Shown here: positions 8,010 through 14,642 of the stretch, piece by piece
Position numbering within the stretch: position 1 is the stretch's first letter
How the letters are laid out: every line of letters begins with the position of its first letter
Source of the DNA: an uncultured Eggerthella sp.
Lineage (GTDB): Bacteria; Actinomycetota; Coriobacteriia; Coriobacteriales; Eggerthellaceae
NCBI GenBank assembly: GCA_905203045.1
Contig: CAJKUH010000021.1
Coordinates: 1 to 32,671, forward strand
DNA: 32,671 nt
Direction: 5' to 3'
Translations under genes and position numbers: made by a program
The notes under the pieces: generated by a model
The model's database searches: none
What the model saw: only the letters and a program-made list of their open reading frames with translations
What the model was told of the DNA's origin: nothing

Positions 8010-8717
8010 TTACTGAGCGTTGGTGTAGTCACGGTTTACGGAGCTATCTACCGGAACGCCGGGGCCCATCGTAGAAGTTACCGTAACGGACTTAACATAA
8101 CGACCCTTAGCGGAAGCAGGCTTCATACGGAGAATCTCATCGTAGATGGTACCATAGTTCTCAGCAAGCTGCTCAGCAGTAAAGGAGCACTTGCCGATTA
8201 CTACATGGCAGATGCCGTAACGGTCAGCGCGATACTCAACGCGACCGCCCTTAAGTTCCTTAACAGCCTTAGCGACATCAGGGGTTACCGTGCCGAGCTT
8301 AGGGTTAGGCATAAGGCCGCGAGGACCCAGAACCTTACCAAGACGACCAACTTTGGCCATCTGATCGGGGGTAGCTACAGCAGCATCAAAGTTGATGTTG
8401 CCAGCCTGGATGTCAGCAACCAAGTCATCGGAGCCAACAATGTCTGCGCCAGCTTCTTCAGCAGCACGAGCAGCGTCGCCCTCAGCGAAAACCGCAACGC
8501 GTACCGTCTTACCGGAGCCGTTAGGCAGGCTAACCGTACCACGGAGCTGCTGATCAGCCTGACGGGTATCAATGCCCAGGCGGAAGTGAGCCTCAACGGT
8601 TTCATCGAAGTTTGCCGTTGCAATTTCCTTCACCAGGGAAAGAGCCTCGATAGGAGCATAGGACTTGCCAGCTTCGATCTTGGATGCTGCTTCCTTGTAC
8701 TTCTTAGAAAGTGCCAT
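8010..8717 (-). CDS. rplA: 50S ribosomal protein L1
   Basis: Full-length 235-residue L1, the protein of the mobile L1 stalk that helps release deacylated tRNA from the E site. Diagnostic segments are VRVAVFAEGD, GADIVGSDDLVADIQ, the signature region GRLGKVLGPRGLMPNPKLGTVT (about 127-148) and GRVEYRADRYG. The start is ATG at 8717 with AAAGGA upstream. It follows rplK by 98 bases that can fold into two small hairpins, and it is followed by a strong terminator. L1 in other bacteria represses its own rplK-rplA mRNA, so a translational operator upstream is expected by analogy. Confidence 0.98.
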   Translation of the reverse strand: MALSKKYKEAASKIEAGKSYAPIEALSLVKEIATANFDETVEAHFRLGIDTRQADQQLRGTVSLPNGSGKTVRVAVFAEGDAARAAEEAGADIVGSDDLVADIQAGNINFDAAVATPDQMAKVGRLGKVLGPRGLMPNPKLGTVTPDVAKAVKELKGGRVEYRADRYGICHVVIGKCSFTAEQLAENYGTIYDEILRMKPASAKGRYVKSVTVTSTMGPGVPVDSSVNRDYTNAQ

Positions 8718-8745
8718 GTTAATAAATTCCTTTCGTGGTTTTAAC

Positions 8746-8789
8746 GAACCGTGCTTCTAACGGTTCTTCCACCGCACGCCTAAAAGGCG
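8746..8789 (-). other. Two small hairpins in the rplK-rplA spacer
   Basis: A 7-bp stem (8746-8752 with 8760-8766) and a 5-bp stem (8777-8781 with 8785-8789) lie next to each other in the transcribed spacer. There is no T tract, so they are not a terminator. Any role in L1 autoregulation is conjecture. Confidence 0.35.
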
Positions 8790-8815
8790 ATTTGGTTCAA
8801 GCAAAAACAAATTGC

Positions 8816-9316
8816 TTATTCAGCAGGAGTGTCGCCCTGGAGAAGAGCCTGGAGACGACGGGTAACCTTGTACTCCTTCTTGGGAGCGCGGCCCTCGATG
8901 GTAACGCCCATGGAACGAGCGGTGCCAGCAACGATCTCCATTGCAGCCTCGATATCGTTAGCGTTGAGGTCGGGCATCTTGATCTCGGCGATCTCACGAA
9001 GCTGATCGAGAGAAAGCTCGCCAACCTTCTTGAGCTGCGGGATACCAGAAGCGCTCTTAAGACCAAGCTTCTCCTTAATCAGGAACGCTGCCGGAGGAGT
9101 CTTACATACGAAGTCAAACGTCTTGTCTTCGTAGATGGTGATCTCTACAGGGATGATGGTGCCGGACTTGTCCTGCGTTGCAGCATTGAATGCCTGGCAG
9201 AACTGCATGATGTTTACGCCCTGAGCACCGAGTGCAGGACCAACCGGAGGAGCGGGGTTTGCGGCACCAGCGGGAATCTGGAGCTTAACAAAGCCCGTTA
9301 CATTCTTCTCAGCCAT
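8816..9316 (-). CDS. rplK: 50S ribosomal protein L11 with C-terminal extension
   Basis: L11 forms the GTPase-associated centre of the large subunit with 23S rRNA. The N-terminal domain carries PAPPVGPALGAQGVNIMQFCQ (about 21-41), and the C-terminal RNA-binding domain ends with the family signature GTARSMGVTIEG (131-142). L11 usually stops about here (about 141-144 residues). This protein continues for roughly 24 residues (143-166), Lys/Arg/Leu-rich at first and ending in an acidic tip. The extension is in frame with no sign of an error. The start ATG at 9316 sits at the foot of a small hairpin whose loop holds the ribosome site. It lies between nusG and rplA, the usual order. Confidence 0.97.
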   Translation of the reverse strand: MAEKNVTGFVKLQIPAGAANPAPPVGPALGAQGVNIMQFCQAFNAATQDKSGTIIPVEITIYEDKTFDFVCKTPPAAFLIKEKLGLKSASGIPQLKKVGELSLDQLREIAEIKMPDLNANDIEAAMEIVAGTARSMGVTIEGRAPKKEYKVTRRLQALLQGDTPAE

Positions 9317-9341
9317 TTCAGTTAAATCCTTTCGACTGAAA
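9316..9341 (-). promoter_or_regulatory. Hairpin presenting the rplK ribosome site in its loop
   Basis: Bases 9335-9341 pair with 9316-9322 (7 bp). The 12-base loop contains AAAGGA, and the 3' arm runs into the A of the rplK start codon. Such a fold could tune initiation or be part of a ribosomal-protein operator. Seen directly; the function is inferred. Confidence 0.4.
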
Positions 9342-9424
9342 TATCTTGCTTACCAGTTTATGACAAGCGCCTCCACGAGAAGCCCCGTCCACATACGGGC
9401 GCGCGAGACGCATTGCAATCAAAA

Positions 9425-9958
9425 TTAAATGTTTGCAACCTGATCGAAGGAAAGTTCCACTGGCGTTTCGCGGCCAAAAATGGAAACCATAACCTTTACC
9501 TTGCCAGATTCAGGTGAAACCTCAGAAACAACGCCGTCAAACTCAGCCAAGGGGCCAGAAACAACTTTGACGGTTTGGCCAACTTCAAGACTCGTGGAAG
9601 TAATCTTCTTCGGAGCCTCATGCGAAGTGCGTTTCATGATCTTGTTGTACTCTTCGCGAGTAAGGGGAGCAGGATTTCCCTGGCTTCCCACAAATCCCGT
9701 TACACCGGGAGTGTTACGAACCGCAGCCCAGCTGCGATCATCGAGTTCCATGCGGACAAGGACATATCCAGGAAAAACCTTTTTGTCGCTTTCCACGCGG
9801 CGTCCGCCTTCTTTGATCTCCGTAACCGTTTCGGTAGGAATCTGAATAGCGAACACATTGTTTTCGAGACCCATTGTCTCGATTCGGGTCTCGAGGTTCT
9901 TCTTCACTTTGTTCTCATAGCCAGAGTACGTGTGAAGGACATACCATTTCTTCGTCAT
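9425..9958 (-). CDS. nusG: Transcription termination/antitermination factor NusG
   Basis: A 177-residue NusG, the usual length. The N-terminal NGN domain begins KKWYVLHTYSGYENKVK and contains VFPGYVLVRME (about 61-71) and the RNTPGVTGFVG segment, which bind the RNA polymerase clamp. The C-terminal KOW domain begins near 124 (VGQTVKVVSGPLAEFDG) and contacts Rho or ribosomal protein S10. The start is ATG at 9958, six bases after the secE stop. The ribosome site is only a run of G (GGGGGC), so expression probably relies on coupling to secE. The secE-nusG-rplK-rplA order is conserved across bacteria. Confidence 0.98.
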   Translation of the reverse strand: MTKKWYVLHTYSGYENKVKKNLETRIETMGLENNVFAIQIPTETVTEIKEGGRRVESDKKVFPGYVLVRMELDDRSWAAVRNTPGVTGFVGSQGNPAPLTREEYNKIMKRTSHEAPKKITSTSLEVGQTVKVVSGPLAEFDGVVSEVSPESGKVKVMVSIFGRETPVELSFDQVANI

Positions 9959-9964
9959 GGATTA

Positions 9965-10375
9965 TTAAGCCCCCAAACCAGACAGATTTGAAATCGCAAG
10001 AAGGATGGGAGTTACTACCCAATCATCAAGGATAGTGACGAAGACACCAAAGAACAGCAAAGCCAGAACAACAACGCCGGTCCACTGAAGAACATCCTGT
10101 TTCGTGGGCCAAGTTACACGGCGCATCTCAGAACGAACAGCGGAAAGGAAAGCAAAGCGTTTTTTCTTGGGCTTCGCATCAGTCTTCTTGGACTGCTTTG
10201 GCGAAGAGGCTGCCTTATTGGCATCCTTGGCAGAGGAGGAATTCTTGCCGAAACCGAAGCGCTTCTTAGGTTCCTCTTCTACTACCGGGGTGACCTCAGC
10301 CTGCTTTGCACGCTCTTTTTTTGCGGCACGATTAGCAGATGCTTTGGCCCTCTGTGTTTTCGACTTCTTTGCCAT
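9965..10375 (-). CDS. secE: Preprotein translocase subunit SecE
   Basis: A 136-residue SecE with the conserved core at its C-terminal end: the amphipathic helix with EMRRVTWPTK (about 83-92) and a single membrane helix (about 98-120). It clamps SecY in the translocon. The first 75 residues are a hydrophilic Lys/Ala/Ser-rich extension longer than in single-helix SecE proteins of Firmicutes (about 60 residues); such extensions are frequent in actinobacteria. The start is ATG at 10375 after AGGAAG. It lies just after tRNA-Trp and just before nusG, as in many Gram-positive genomes. Confidence 0.95.
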   Translation of the reverse strand: MAKKSKTQRAKASANRAAKKERAKQAEVTPVVEEEPKKRFGFGKNSSSAKDANKAASSPKQSKKTDAKPKKKRFAFLSAVRSEMRRVTWPTKQDVLQWTGVVVLALLFFGVFVTILDDWVVTPILLAISNLSGLGA

Positions 10376-10451
10376 ACAACTTCCTGCTCTGGAAATTACT
10401 ACTCTCTATACGCCAAACAAGCAGCTTCATTGAGCTGCTCATTAAACAAGC

Positions 10452-10528
10452 TGGCAGGCCAGGAGGGACTCGAACCCCCAACAAGCGGTTTTGGAGACCG
10501 CCGCTCTACCAATTGGAGCTACTGGCCT
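10452..10528 (-). tRNA. tRNA-Trp (anticodon CCA)
   Basis: A 77-base cloverleaf on the minus strand. The 7-bp acceptor stem begins AGGCCAG and pairs with CTGGCCT, there is a GAGC/GCTC D stem, and the anticodon loop CTCCAAA reads CCA. The T loop is TTCGAGT, and the 3' CCA is encoded. It lies between rpmG and secE, a common location. Confidence 0.96.
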
Positions 10529-10546
10529 ATTTCAGTTTCCGAATCT

Positions 10547-10696
10547 CTAGCGAGTTTCCTTGTGCAGGGTATGGTGACCACACCACTTGCAGTACTTCTT
10601 GAACTCAATACGATCGGGATTATTCTGCTTGTTCTTCTTGGTCGTATAGTTTCGACGCTTGCATTCAGTGCATGCAAGGGTGACCAAAGTACGCAT
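10547..10696 (-). CDS. rpmG: 50S ribosomal protein L33, zinc-binding form
   Basis: A 49-residue protein, too short for most length cut-offs, starting MRTLVTLACTECKRRNYTT and ending with a His-rich tail (HHTLHKETR). The pairs C9/C12 and C36/C39 form the zinc ribbon of the C+ type of L33, the form favoured when zinc is sufficient. A second, cysteine-free copy may exist elsewhere in the genome. The start is ATG at 10696 after AAAGGAG. It sits between the tuf terminator and tRNA-Trp, ahead of secE-nusG. Confidence 0.95.
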   Translation of the reverse strand: MRTLVTLACTECKRRNYTTKKNKQNNPDRIEFKKYCKWCGHHTLHKETR

Positions 10697-10743
10697 CAAT
10701 TCTCCTTTAAATTACGTATTAGCATTGCTTGACATTAGCACAT

Positions 10744-10781
10744 GATTAATAAGGAGGGGAGTCTGACAAGCAGACTCCCCT
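10744..10781 (-). terminator. Intrinsic terminator after tuf
   Basis: An 11-bp stem (10755-10765 with 10771-10781) is followed on the minus strand by the T-rich tail TCCTTATTAAT. It lies 23 bases past the tuf stop. The tail is imperfect, so partial read-through into rpmG-secE-nusG is plausible; no strong separate promoter for rpmG is evident. Confidence 0.72.
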
Positions 10782-10803
10782 ACCGAATTCACAAAGATCG
10801 TTG

Positions 10804-12000
10804 TTATTTGATGATCTTGGTTACACGACCGGAGCCAACAGTGCGGCCGCCTTCGCGGATAGCGAAGCGGAGGCCTTCCTCCATAGCTACAGGGTGAATC
10901 AGTTCTGCCGTAATGGTTACGTTGTCGCCAGGCATAACCATTTCGGTGCCCTCGGGGAGGTGTGCAACACCGGTGATGTCGGTGGTGCGGAAGTAGAACT
11001 GAGGACGATAGCCATCGAAGAACGGGGTGTGACGGCCACCTTCATCCTTGGTAAGGATGTAAACCTGGCCCTCAAACTCCTGGTGAGGAGTTACCGTGCC
11101 AGGCTTGCAGAGTACCTGGCCACGAAGGATGTCTTCGCGCTTGATGCCGCGGAGCAGACAACCGATATTGTCGCCAGCCTGAGCCTCGTCGAGCAGCTTG
11201 CGGAACATTTCGATGCCGGTGCAAACGGTTTTTTCGGTGGGCTTGATACCAACGATTTCGAGTTCGTCGTTAACATGCAGAACGCCGCGCTCAACACGAC
11301 CAGTAGCAACGGTACCACGGCCGGTAATGGTCATGGTGTCTTCAACAGCCATCAGGAAGGGCTTGTCAACGTCACGCTCGGGAGTAGGAATGTACTCATC
11401 AACGGTGTCCATGAGCTCCCAGATCTTGTCCTGCCATTCCTTTTCGCCCTCAAGAGCCTTAAGAGCAGAACCGCGAATGATCGGGCAATCTTCGAAGCCA
11501 TAGGAATCGAGAAGCTCGGTAACTTCCATCTCAACGAGCTCGAGGAGCTCTTCGTCGTCAACCATGTCGCACTTGTTCAGGAAAACAACGATGTAGGGAA
11601 CGCCAACCTGACGAGCGAGCAGGATGTGCTCACGAGTCTGAGCCATAGGGCCGTCGGTTGCAGCGATAACGAGGATAGCGCCGTCCATCTGAGCAGCACC
11701 GGTGATCATGTTCTTTACATAGTCAGCATGGCCGGGGCAGTCAACGTGTGCGTAGTGACGCTTGTCGGTTTCGTACTCAATGTGAGCAATAGAAATGGTA
11801 ATGCCGCGCTCGCGCTCTTCAGGAGCCTTGTCGATGTCCTCGAATGCGGTAAAGTCTGCAGTTGCAGTACCGTGAGAACCATCGTTCATAGACAGGGTCT
11901 TGGAAATCGCAGCAGTCAGCGTGGTCTTGCCGTGGTCAACGTGGCCAATCGTACCAATGTTAACATGCGGCTTAGAACGCTCGAACTTCTCCTTAGACAT
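10804..12000 (-). CDS. tuf: Elongation factor Tu
   Basis: A 398-residue EF-Tu, the GTPase that brings aminoacyl-tRNA to the ribosome. The G motifs are intact: GHVDHGKTT (about 19-27), DCPGHADY (about 83-90) and NKCD (about 138-141). The effector region RGITIS and domains 2 and 3 are complete, ending GSGRVTKIIK. The start is ATG at 12000 with a strong AAGGAGGAAT site. It follows three tRNA genes, like tufB of Escherichia coli behind its tRNA cluster, rather than lying behind fusA in the str operon. Whether a second tuf exists cannot be seen here. Confidence 0.98.
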   Translation of the reverse strand: MSKEKFERSKPHVNIGTIGHVDHGKTTLTAAISKTLSMNDGSHGTATADFTAFEDIDKAPEERERGITISIAHIEYETDKRHYAHVDCPGHADYVKNMITGAAQMDGAILVIAATDGPMAQTREHILLARQVGVPYIVVFLNKCDMVDDEELLELVEMEVTELLDSYGFEDCPIIRGSALKALEGEKEWQDKIWELMDTVDEYIPTPERDVDKPFLMAVEDTMTITGRGTVATGRVERGVLHVNDELEIVGIKPTEKTVCTGIEMFRKLLDEAQAGDNIGCLLRGIKREDILRGQVLCKPGTVTPHQEFEGQVYILTKDEGGRHTPFFDGYRPQFYFRTTDITGVAHLPEGTEMVMPGDNVTITAELIHPVAMEEGLRFAIREGGRTVGSGRVTKIIK

Positions 12001-12026
12001 TATTCCTCCTTATTGGTGGGAATGCA

Positions 12027-12052
12027 CAAATTCGCCCTTGAGGGCGAATTTG
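12027..12052 (-). other. Perfect stem-loop between tRNA-Met and tuf
   Basis: Bases 12027-12038 are the exact complement of 12041-12052, giving a stem of about 10-12 bp with a tiny loop. It has no T tract and lies between the end of tRNA-Met and the tuf ribosome site. It could protect the 5' end of tuf mRNA after tRNA processing, or act as a weak attenuator. Confidence 0.55.
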
Positions 12053-12095
12053 TAAACGATAAAGTAAAAGCTTACCGTGCGTAAGCGGAAATATT

Positions 12096-12172
12096 TGGTA
12101 GCGGTGACTGGATTCGAACCAGTGACGCCACGGGTATGAACCGTGTGCTCTAACCAACTGAGCTACACCGCC
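12096..12172 (-). tRNA. tRNA-Met (anticodon CAT), elongator type
   Basis: A 77-base cloverleaf. The acceptor GGCGGTG pairs with CACCGCT, the anticodon loop TTCATAC reads CAT, the T loop is TTCGAAT, and CCA is encoded. It lacks the features expected of an initiator tRNA. A tRNA-Ile with a modified CAT anticodon cannot be excluded by eye. Confidence 0.93.
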
Positions 12173-12176
12173 AAAA

Positions 12177-12252
12177 TGGTGCCCACAAGCAGACTCGAAC
12201 TGCTGACCTCTTCGTTACCAACGAAGTGCTCTACCTGCTGAGCTATATGGGC
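12177..12252 (-). tRNA. tRNA-Thr (anticodon GGT)
   Basis: A 76-base cloverleaf. The acceptor GCCCATA pairs with TGTGGGC with one G-T pair, the anticodon loop TTGGTAA reads GGT, the T loop is TTCGAGT, and CCA is encoded. Only 4 bases separate it from tRNA-Met. Confidence 0.96.
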
Positions 12253-12256
12253 GAGA

Positions 12257-12341
12257 TGGTGGGAGTGCAAGGATTCGAACCTTGGAAGGCTGAGCCAACG
12301 GATTTACAGTCCGTCCCATTTGACCGCTCTGGAACACTCCC
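12257..12341 (-). tRNA. tRNA-Tyr (anticodon GTA)
   Basis: An 85-base class II tRNA with a long variable arm. The acceptor GGGAGTG pairs with CACTCCC, the anticodon loop CTGTAAA reads GTA, and CCA is encoded. It is the first gene of the tRNA-tuf unit. Confidence 0.96.
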
Positions 12342-12418
12342 GAATTCGCTTGTAATCATGTGCAATTTTCAAGCTGCTGCTCGGTTCGAACGTTGTTTCC
12401 GTTCAAGCGAGCTAGGTC

Positions 12419-12448
12419 ATAATACGCTAGGTATCTACCCCGTGTCAA
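12419..12448 (-). promoter_or_regulatory. Strong promoter of the tRNA-Tyr/Thr/Met-tuf unit
   Basis: On the minus strand a perfect TTGACA (12443-12448) and TATTAT (12419-12424) are 18 bases apart. Transcription would begin about 70 bases upstream of tRNA-Tyr. This is one of the two best sigma-70-type promoters in the window, as expected for tRNA and tuf genes. Confidence 0.82.
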
Positions 12449-12555
12449 CACTTTACACGCCCCCGGGCATGTCCATTTTCAACTTTCGTTCAACAACACC
12501 CTTCGCATCTATTAAAACACCAGGTCAAGCTCATATTCTCCAAATCCCTACGCAA

Positions 12556-12592
12556 TTGAAAAACCGCCAATCAGAACATCGATTGGCGGTTT
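12556..12592 (-). terminator. Intrinsic terminator after putP
   Basis: A 12-bp stem (12561-12572 with 12581-12592) is followed on the minus strand by TTCAATTG, after a run of T at the stem foot. It lies 42 bases past the putP stop and isolates putP from the tRNA-tuf promoter. Confidence 0.82.
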
Positions 12593-12634
12593 TCTTGAAA
12601 ACTTTTTCCAAAAAATATTTTTTAGATTTTCTAT

Positions 12635-14197
12635 CTAGCAGTCGGATTCAAGATAGGAATCGAACTCTTCTACGACCTCTTTTGCGGGAGGATTCGTAAG
12701 CAGCGACACCACAACGATTGCAACAAGGCTCAATACGAACGCGGGAAGAAGCTCATACACTGCGAAGAAGCCACCCAAGGGTTTGACGAAGGTATGCCAT
12801 ACCAGAACCACTACGGCACCAGTTACCATGCCGGCAAGGGCGCCTTGCAGATTCGTACGTCGCCAGTAGAGGCTCATGATGATAAGCGGACCGAACGAAG
12901 CGCCAAAGCCCGCCCACGCGTACGAGACCACTTGGAAGATGGATGAATTCTCGTCAAGCGCAATAACGATGCCGAACAGCAGAACGACGACAAGGGTAAG
13001 ACGAGCAACGATCATTACCTGTGCGTCGGTCGCATCCTTCTTTATAAGGCCTCGATAAATGTTCTCGGCAACGGCGGAACCTGAAATGAGCAGATACGAG
13101 GACGACGAGGACATAGATGCCGCAAAGATACCCGACACTACCAAGCCACACATAAACGATGGCAAGATCATGTTTGAAAGCACAATAAAAATGCTCTCAG
13201 CGCTTGCCTGGGTCAAGAACTGCGTGGGAATGACTGCTCGCCCGATAAGGCCGATAGAAACCGCACTGAACAACGAGATAACAACCCATACCGTAGCAAT
13301 ACGACGAGACTTGCGAAGCTCGCTCGAATGCGTCGCGCTCATGAAGCGGATCAAAACCTGGGGCATGCCGAAGTAGCCGAGGCCCCATGCCAAGCCGGAA
13401 ATGATGGTGACGATACCGTAAGTGCCCGCTTCGCCGAACAAAGGCATACCACCTTCAACTACCTGCTTCCCATTCTCATCAAGGATCGGGGTTGCGATCT
13501 CAGTTCCCGAAAGGAAGCCGGGAATGGACTGGAGGAATGCGATGGTGTTATCGATGCCGCCAGCTGATGCGATTGAGCCCACCAGAACAACCACCAAGGC
13601 GCAAATCATGATGCTTCCCTGAATAAGGTCGGTAGTGCAAACCGAAAGATAACCGCCAACAAAGGTGTAGAGGAACACGATCATTGCGCCGAGGACCATC
13701 ATGGTTGCGTAATCAAGGCCGAACAGCGTTGCGAAGAGCTTGCCACAGGTGACAAAGCAACTGCCCACATATATAGAGAAGAACAGAAGGATCACCAATG
13801 CCGATATGGTCATAAGGATGTTCTTGGAATCATGAAAACGATTCGAGAAGTAATCAGGCAAGGTAATGGAGTTGTTGGCAACCTGCGAGTACTTGCGCAA
13901 GCGCTTGGACACGAAAAGCCAATTCAGGTAAGTGCCGATAGCCAAACCGATTGCCGTCCACATCGCATCGGACGCGCCGGTAAAGTACGCAACGCCCGGA
14001 AGGCCCATAAGAAGCCAGCCAGACATGTCCGAAGCCTCGGCGGAAAGCGCCGTAAGCCACGGGCCGAGTTTTCTTCCGCCAAGAAAGTAGTTTTCCGTTG
14101 ATTGGTTCGACTTCTTCGCATACACGAAGCCGATAACCACGACCACGATGAAGTAGAGGAGCATTGCAAGCAATACCCAGAAATCGTGAGATACCAT
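12635..14197 (-). CDS. putP: Sodium/proline symporter, PutP type
   Basis: A 520-residue member of the sodium:solute symporter family with about 13 membrane helices. The N-terminus has the PutP hallmark NYFLGGRKLGPWLTALSAEASDMSGWLLMG (about 36-65), where the Ala, Ser and Asp residues line the sodium site, and ITLPDYFSNRF (about 111-121). A second signature, FGMPQVLIRFMSA, is near 275-287. The C-terminal tail is acidic (VVEEFDSYLES). It should import proline with Na+. The start is ATG at 14197 with GGAAAG upstream. It is monocistronic, with its own terminator and an unusually long structured upstream region. Another SSS-family substrate cannot be ruled out, but the PutP resemblance is strong. 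Confidence 0.92.
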   Translation of the reverse strand: MVSHDFWVLLAMLLYFIVVVVIGFVYAKKSNQSTENYFLGGRKLGPWLTALSAEASDMSGWLLMGLPGVAYFTGASDAMWTAIGLAIGTYLNWLFVSKRLRKYSQVANNSITLPDYFSNRFHDSKNILMTISALVILLFFSIYVGSCFVTCGKLFATLFGLDYATMMVLGAMIVFLYTFVGGYLSVCTTDLIQGSIMICALVVVLVGSIASAGGIDNTIAFLQSIPGFLSGTEIATPILDENGKQVVEGGMPLFGEAGTYGIVTIISGLAWGLGYFGMPQVLIRFMSATHSSELRKSRRIATVWVVISLFSAVSIGLIGRAVIPTQFLTQASAESIFIVLSNMILPSFMCGLVVSGIFAASMSSSSSYLLISGSAVAENIYRGLIKKDATDAQVMIVARLTLVVVLLFGIVIALDENSSIFQVVSYAWAGFGASFGPLIIMSLYWRRTNLQGALAGMVTGAVVVLVWHTFVKPLGGFFAVYELLPAFVLSLVAIVVVSLLTNPPAKEVVEEFDSYLESDC

Positions 14198-14220
14198 ACC
14201 GTTCGCTTTCCGTTTCCCAT

Positions 14221-14300
14221 GCTGGGCGCACCCAGCCGCCTATTTACCCGCTGCAAAATACAGCAGTACGCACTTTAGTACGCAATAGTGACGGATTATA
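14221..14300 (-). promoter_or_regulatory. putP promoter and structured leader
   Basis: On the minus strand a perfect TATAAT lies at 14295-14300, about 98 bases upstream of the putP start; no good -35 is visible, so an activator may be needed. Just downstream TGCGTACT occurs twice in direct orientation (14277-14284 and 14265-14272), centres 12 bases apart. Nearer the gene a perfect 6-bp hairpin with a 4-base loop (14221-14236) precedes the ribosome site. Confidence 0.5.
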
Positions 14301-14439
14301 CGACAAGCACGATTCAATTGGGTTAACGAGCCCATGCTGCGTGTTTTCGGCAAAGGGAAAAGGCTGATTTGCCGTCGAAGAAGGATCGAGGCGAATTGAT
14401 TTTGCTCTTTTCGCCTTGTCATTTGGGCAAACTGCACGC

Positions 14440-14523
14440 CCATCAAATCTCAAAATTTGACCAGGCTATCCAAGAAATCAGCTTCCTATTTTGAGAAGTT
14501 CAAACTTGAGGTTTGACGTCAAA
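14440..14523 (-). promoter_or_regulatory. Cluster of TTGA/TCAA inverted repeats upstream of putP
   Basis: Within the 445-base gap at 14198-14642, an AT-rich segment carries repeated TCAA/TTGA half-sites in inverted pairs: TCAAAATTTGA (14450-14460), TTCAAACTTGA (14499-14509) and the perfect 12-base palindrome TTTGACGTCAAA (14512-14523). Further half-sites lie at 14443 and 14491. This looks like an array for a dimeric regulator. Seen directly; the regulator is unknown. The strand is given for putP, the next gene downstream. Confidence 0.45.
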
Positions 14524-14563
14524 AACACATCGCTTTTCTTAATGATGAACACGTTTTATTAAT

Positions 14564-14606
14564 GGGCTATGCACTTAAGGCATTCAAAGCATCAGGTGCA
14601 TAGCCC
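14564..14606 (-). terminator. Terminator-like hairpin after the LysR gene
   Basis: An 11-bp perfect stem (14564-14574 with 14596-14606) with a long loop lies 36 bases past the LysR stop. On the minus strand the tail is ATTAATAAAAC, not a clean T tract, so the call is moderate. Confidence 0.55.
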
Positions 14607-14642
14607 TTTGAAACTTCCATATCGGAAAGCAGCGATACACAC

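Noticed and set aside
10801..12084. A long + strand open frame of 427 codons opposite tuf
   Set aside because: It is the mirror of a highly biased essential gene; the translation has no recognisable domain and the minus-strand gene is certain.
12096..12341. tRNA cluster as an integration site of a mobile element
   Set aside because: No integrase, no duplicated tRNA end and no foreign-looking block on either side; the cluster belongs to the tuf transcription unit.
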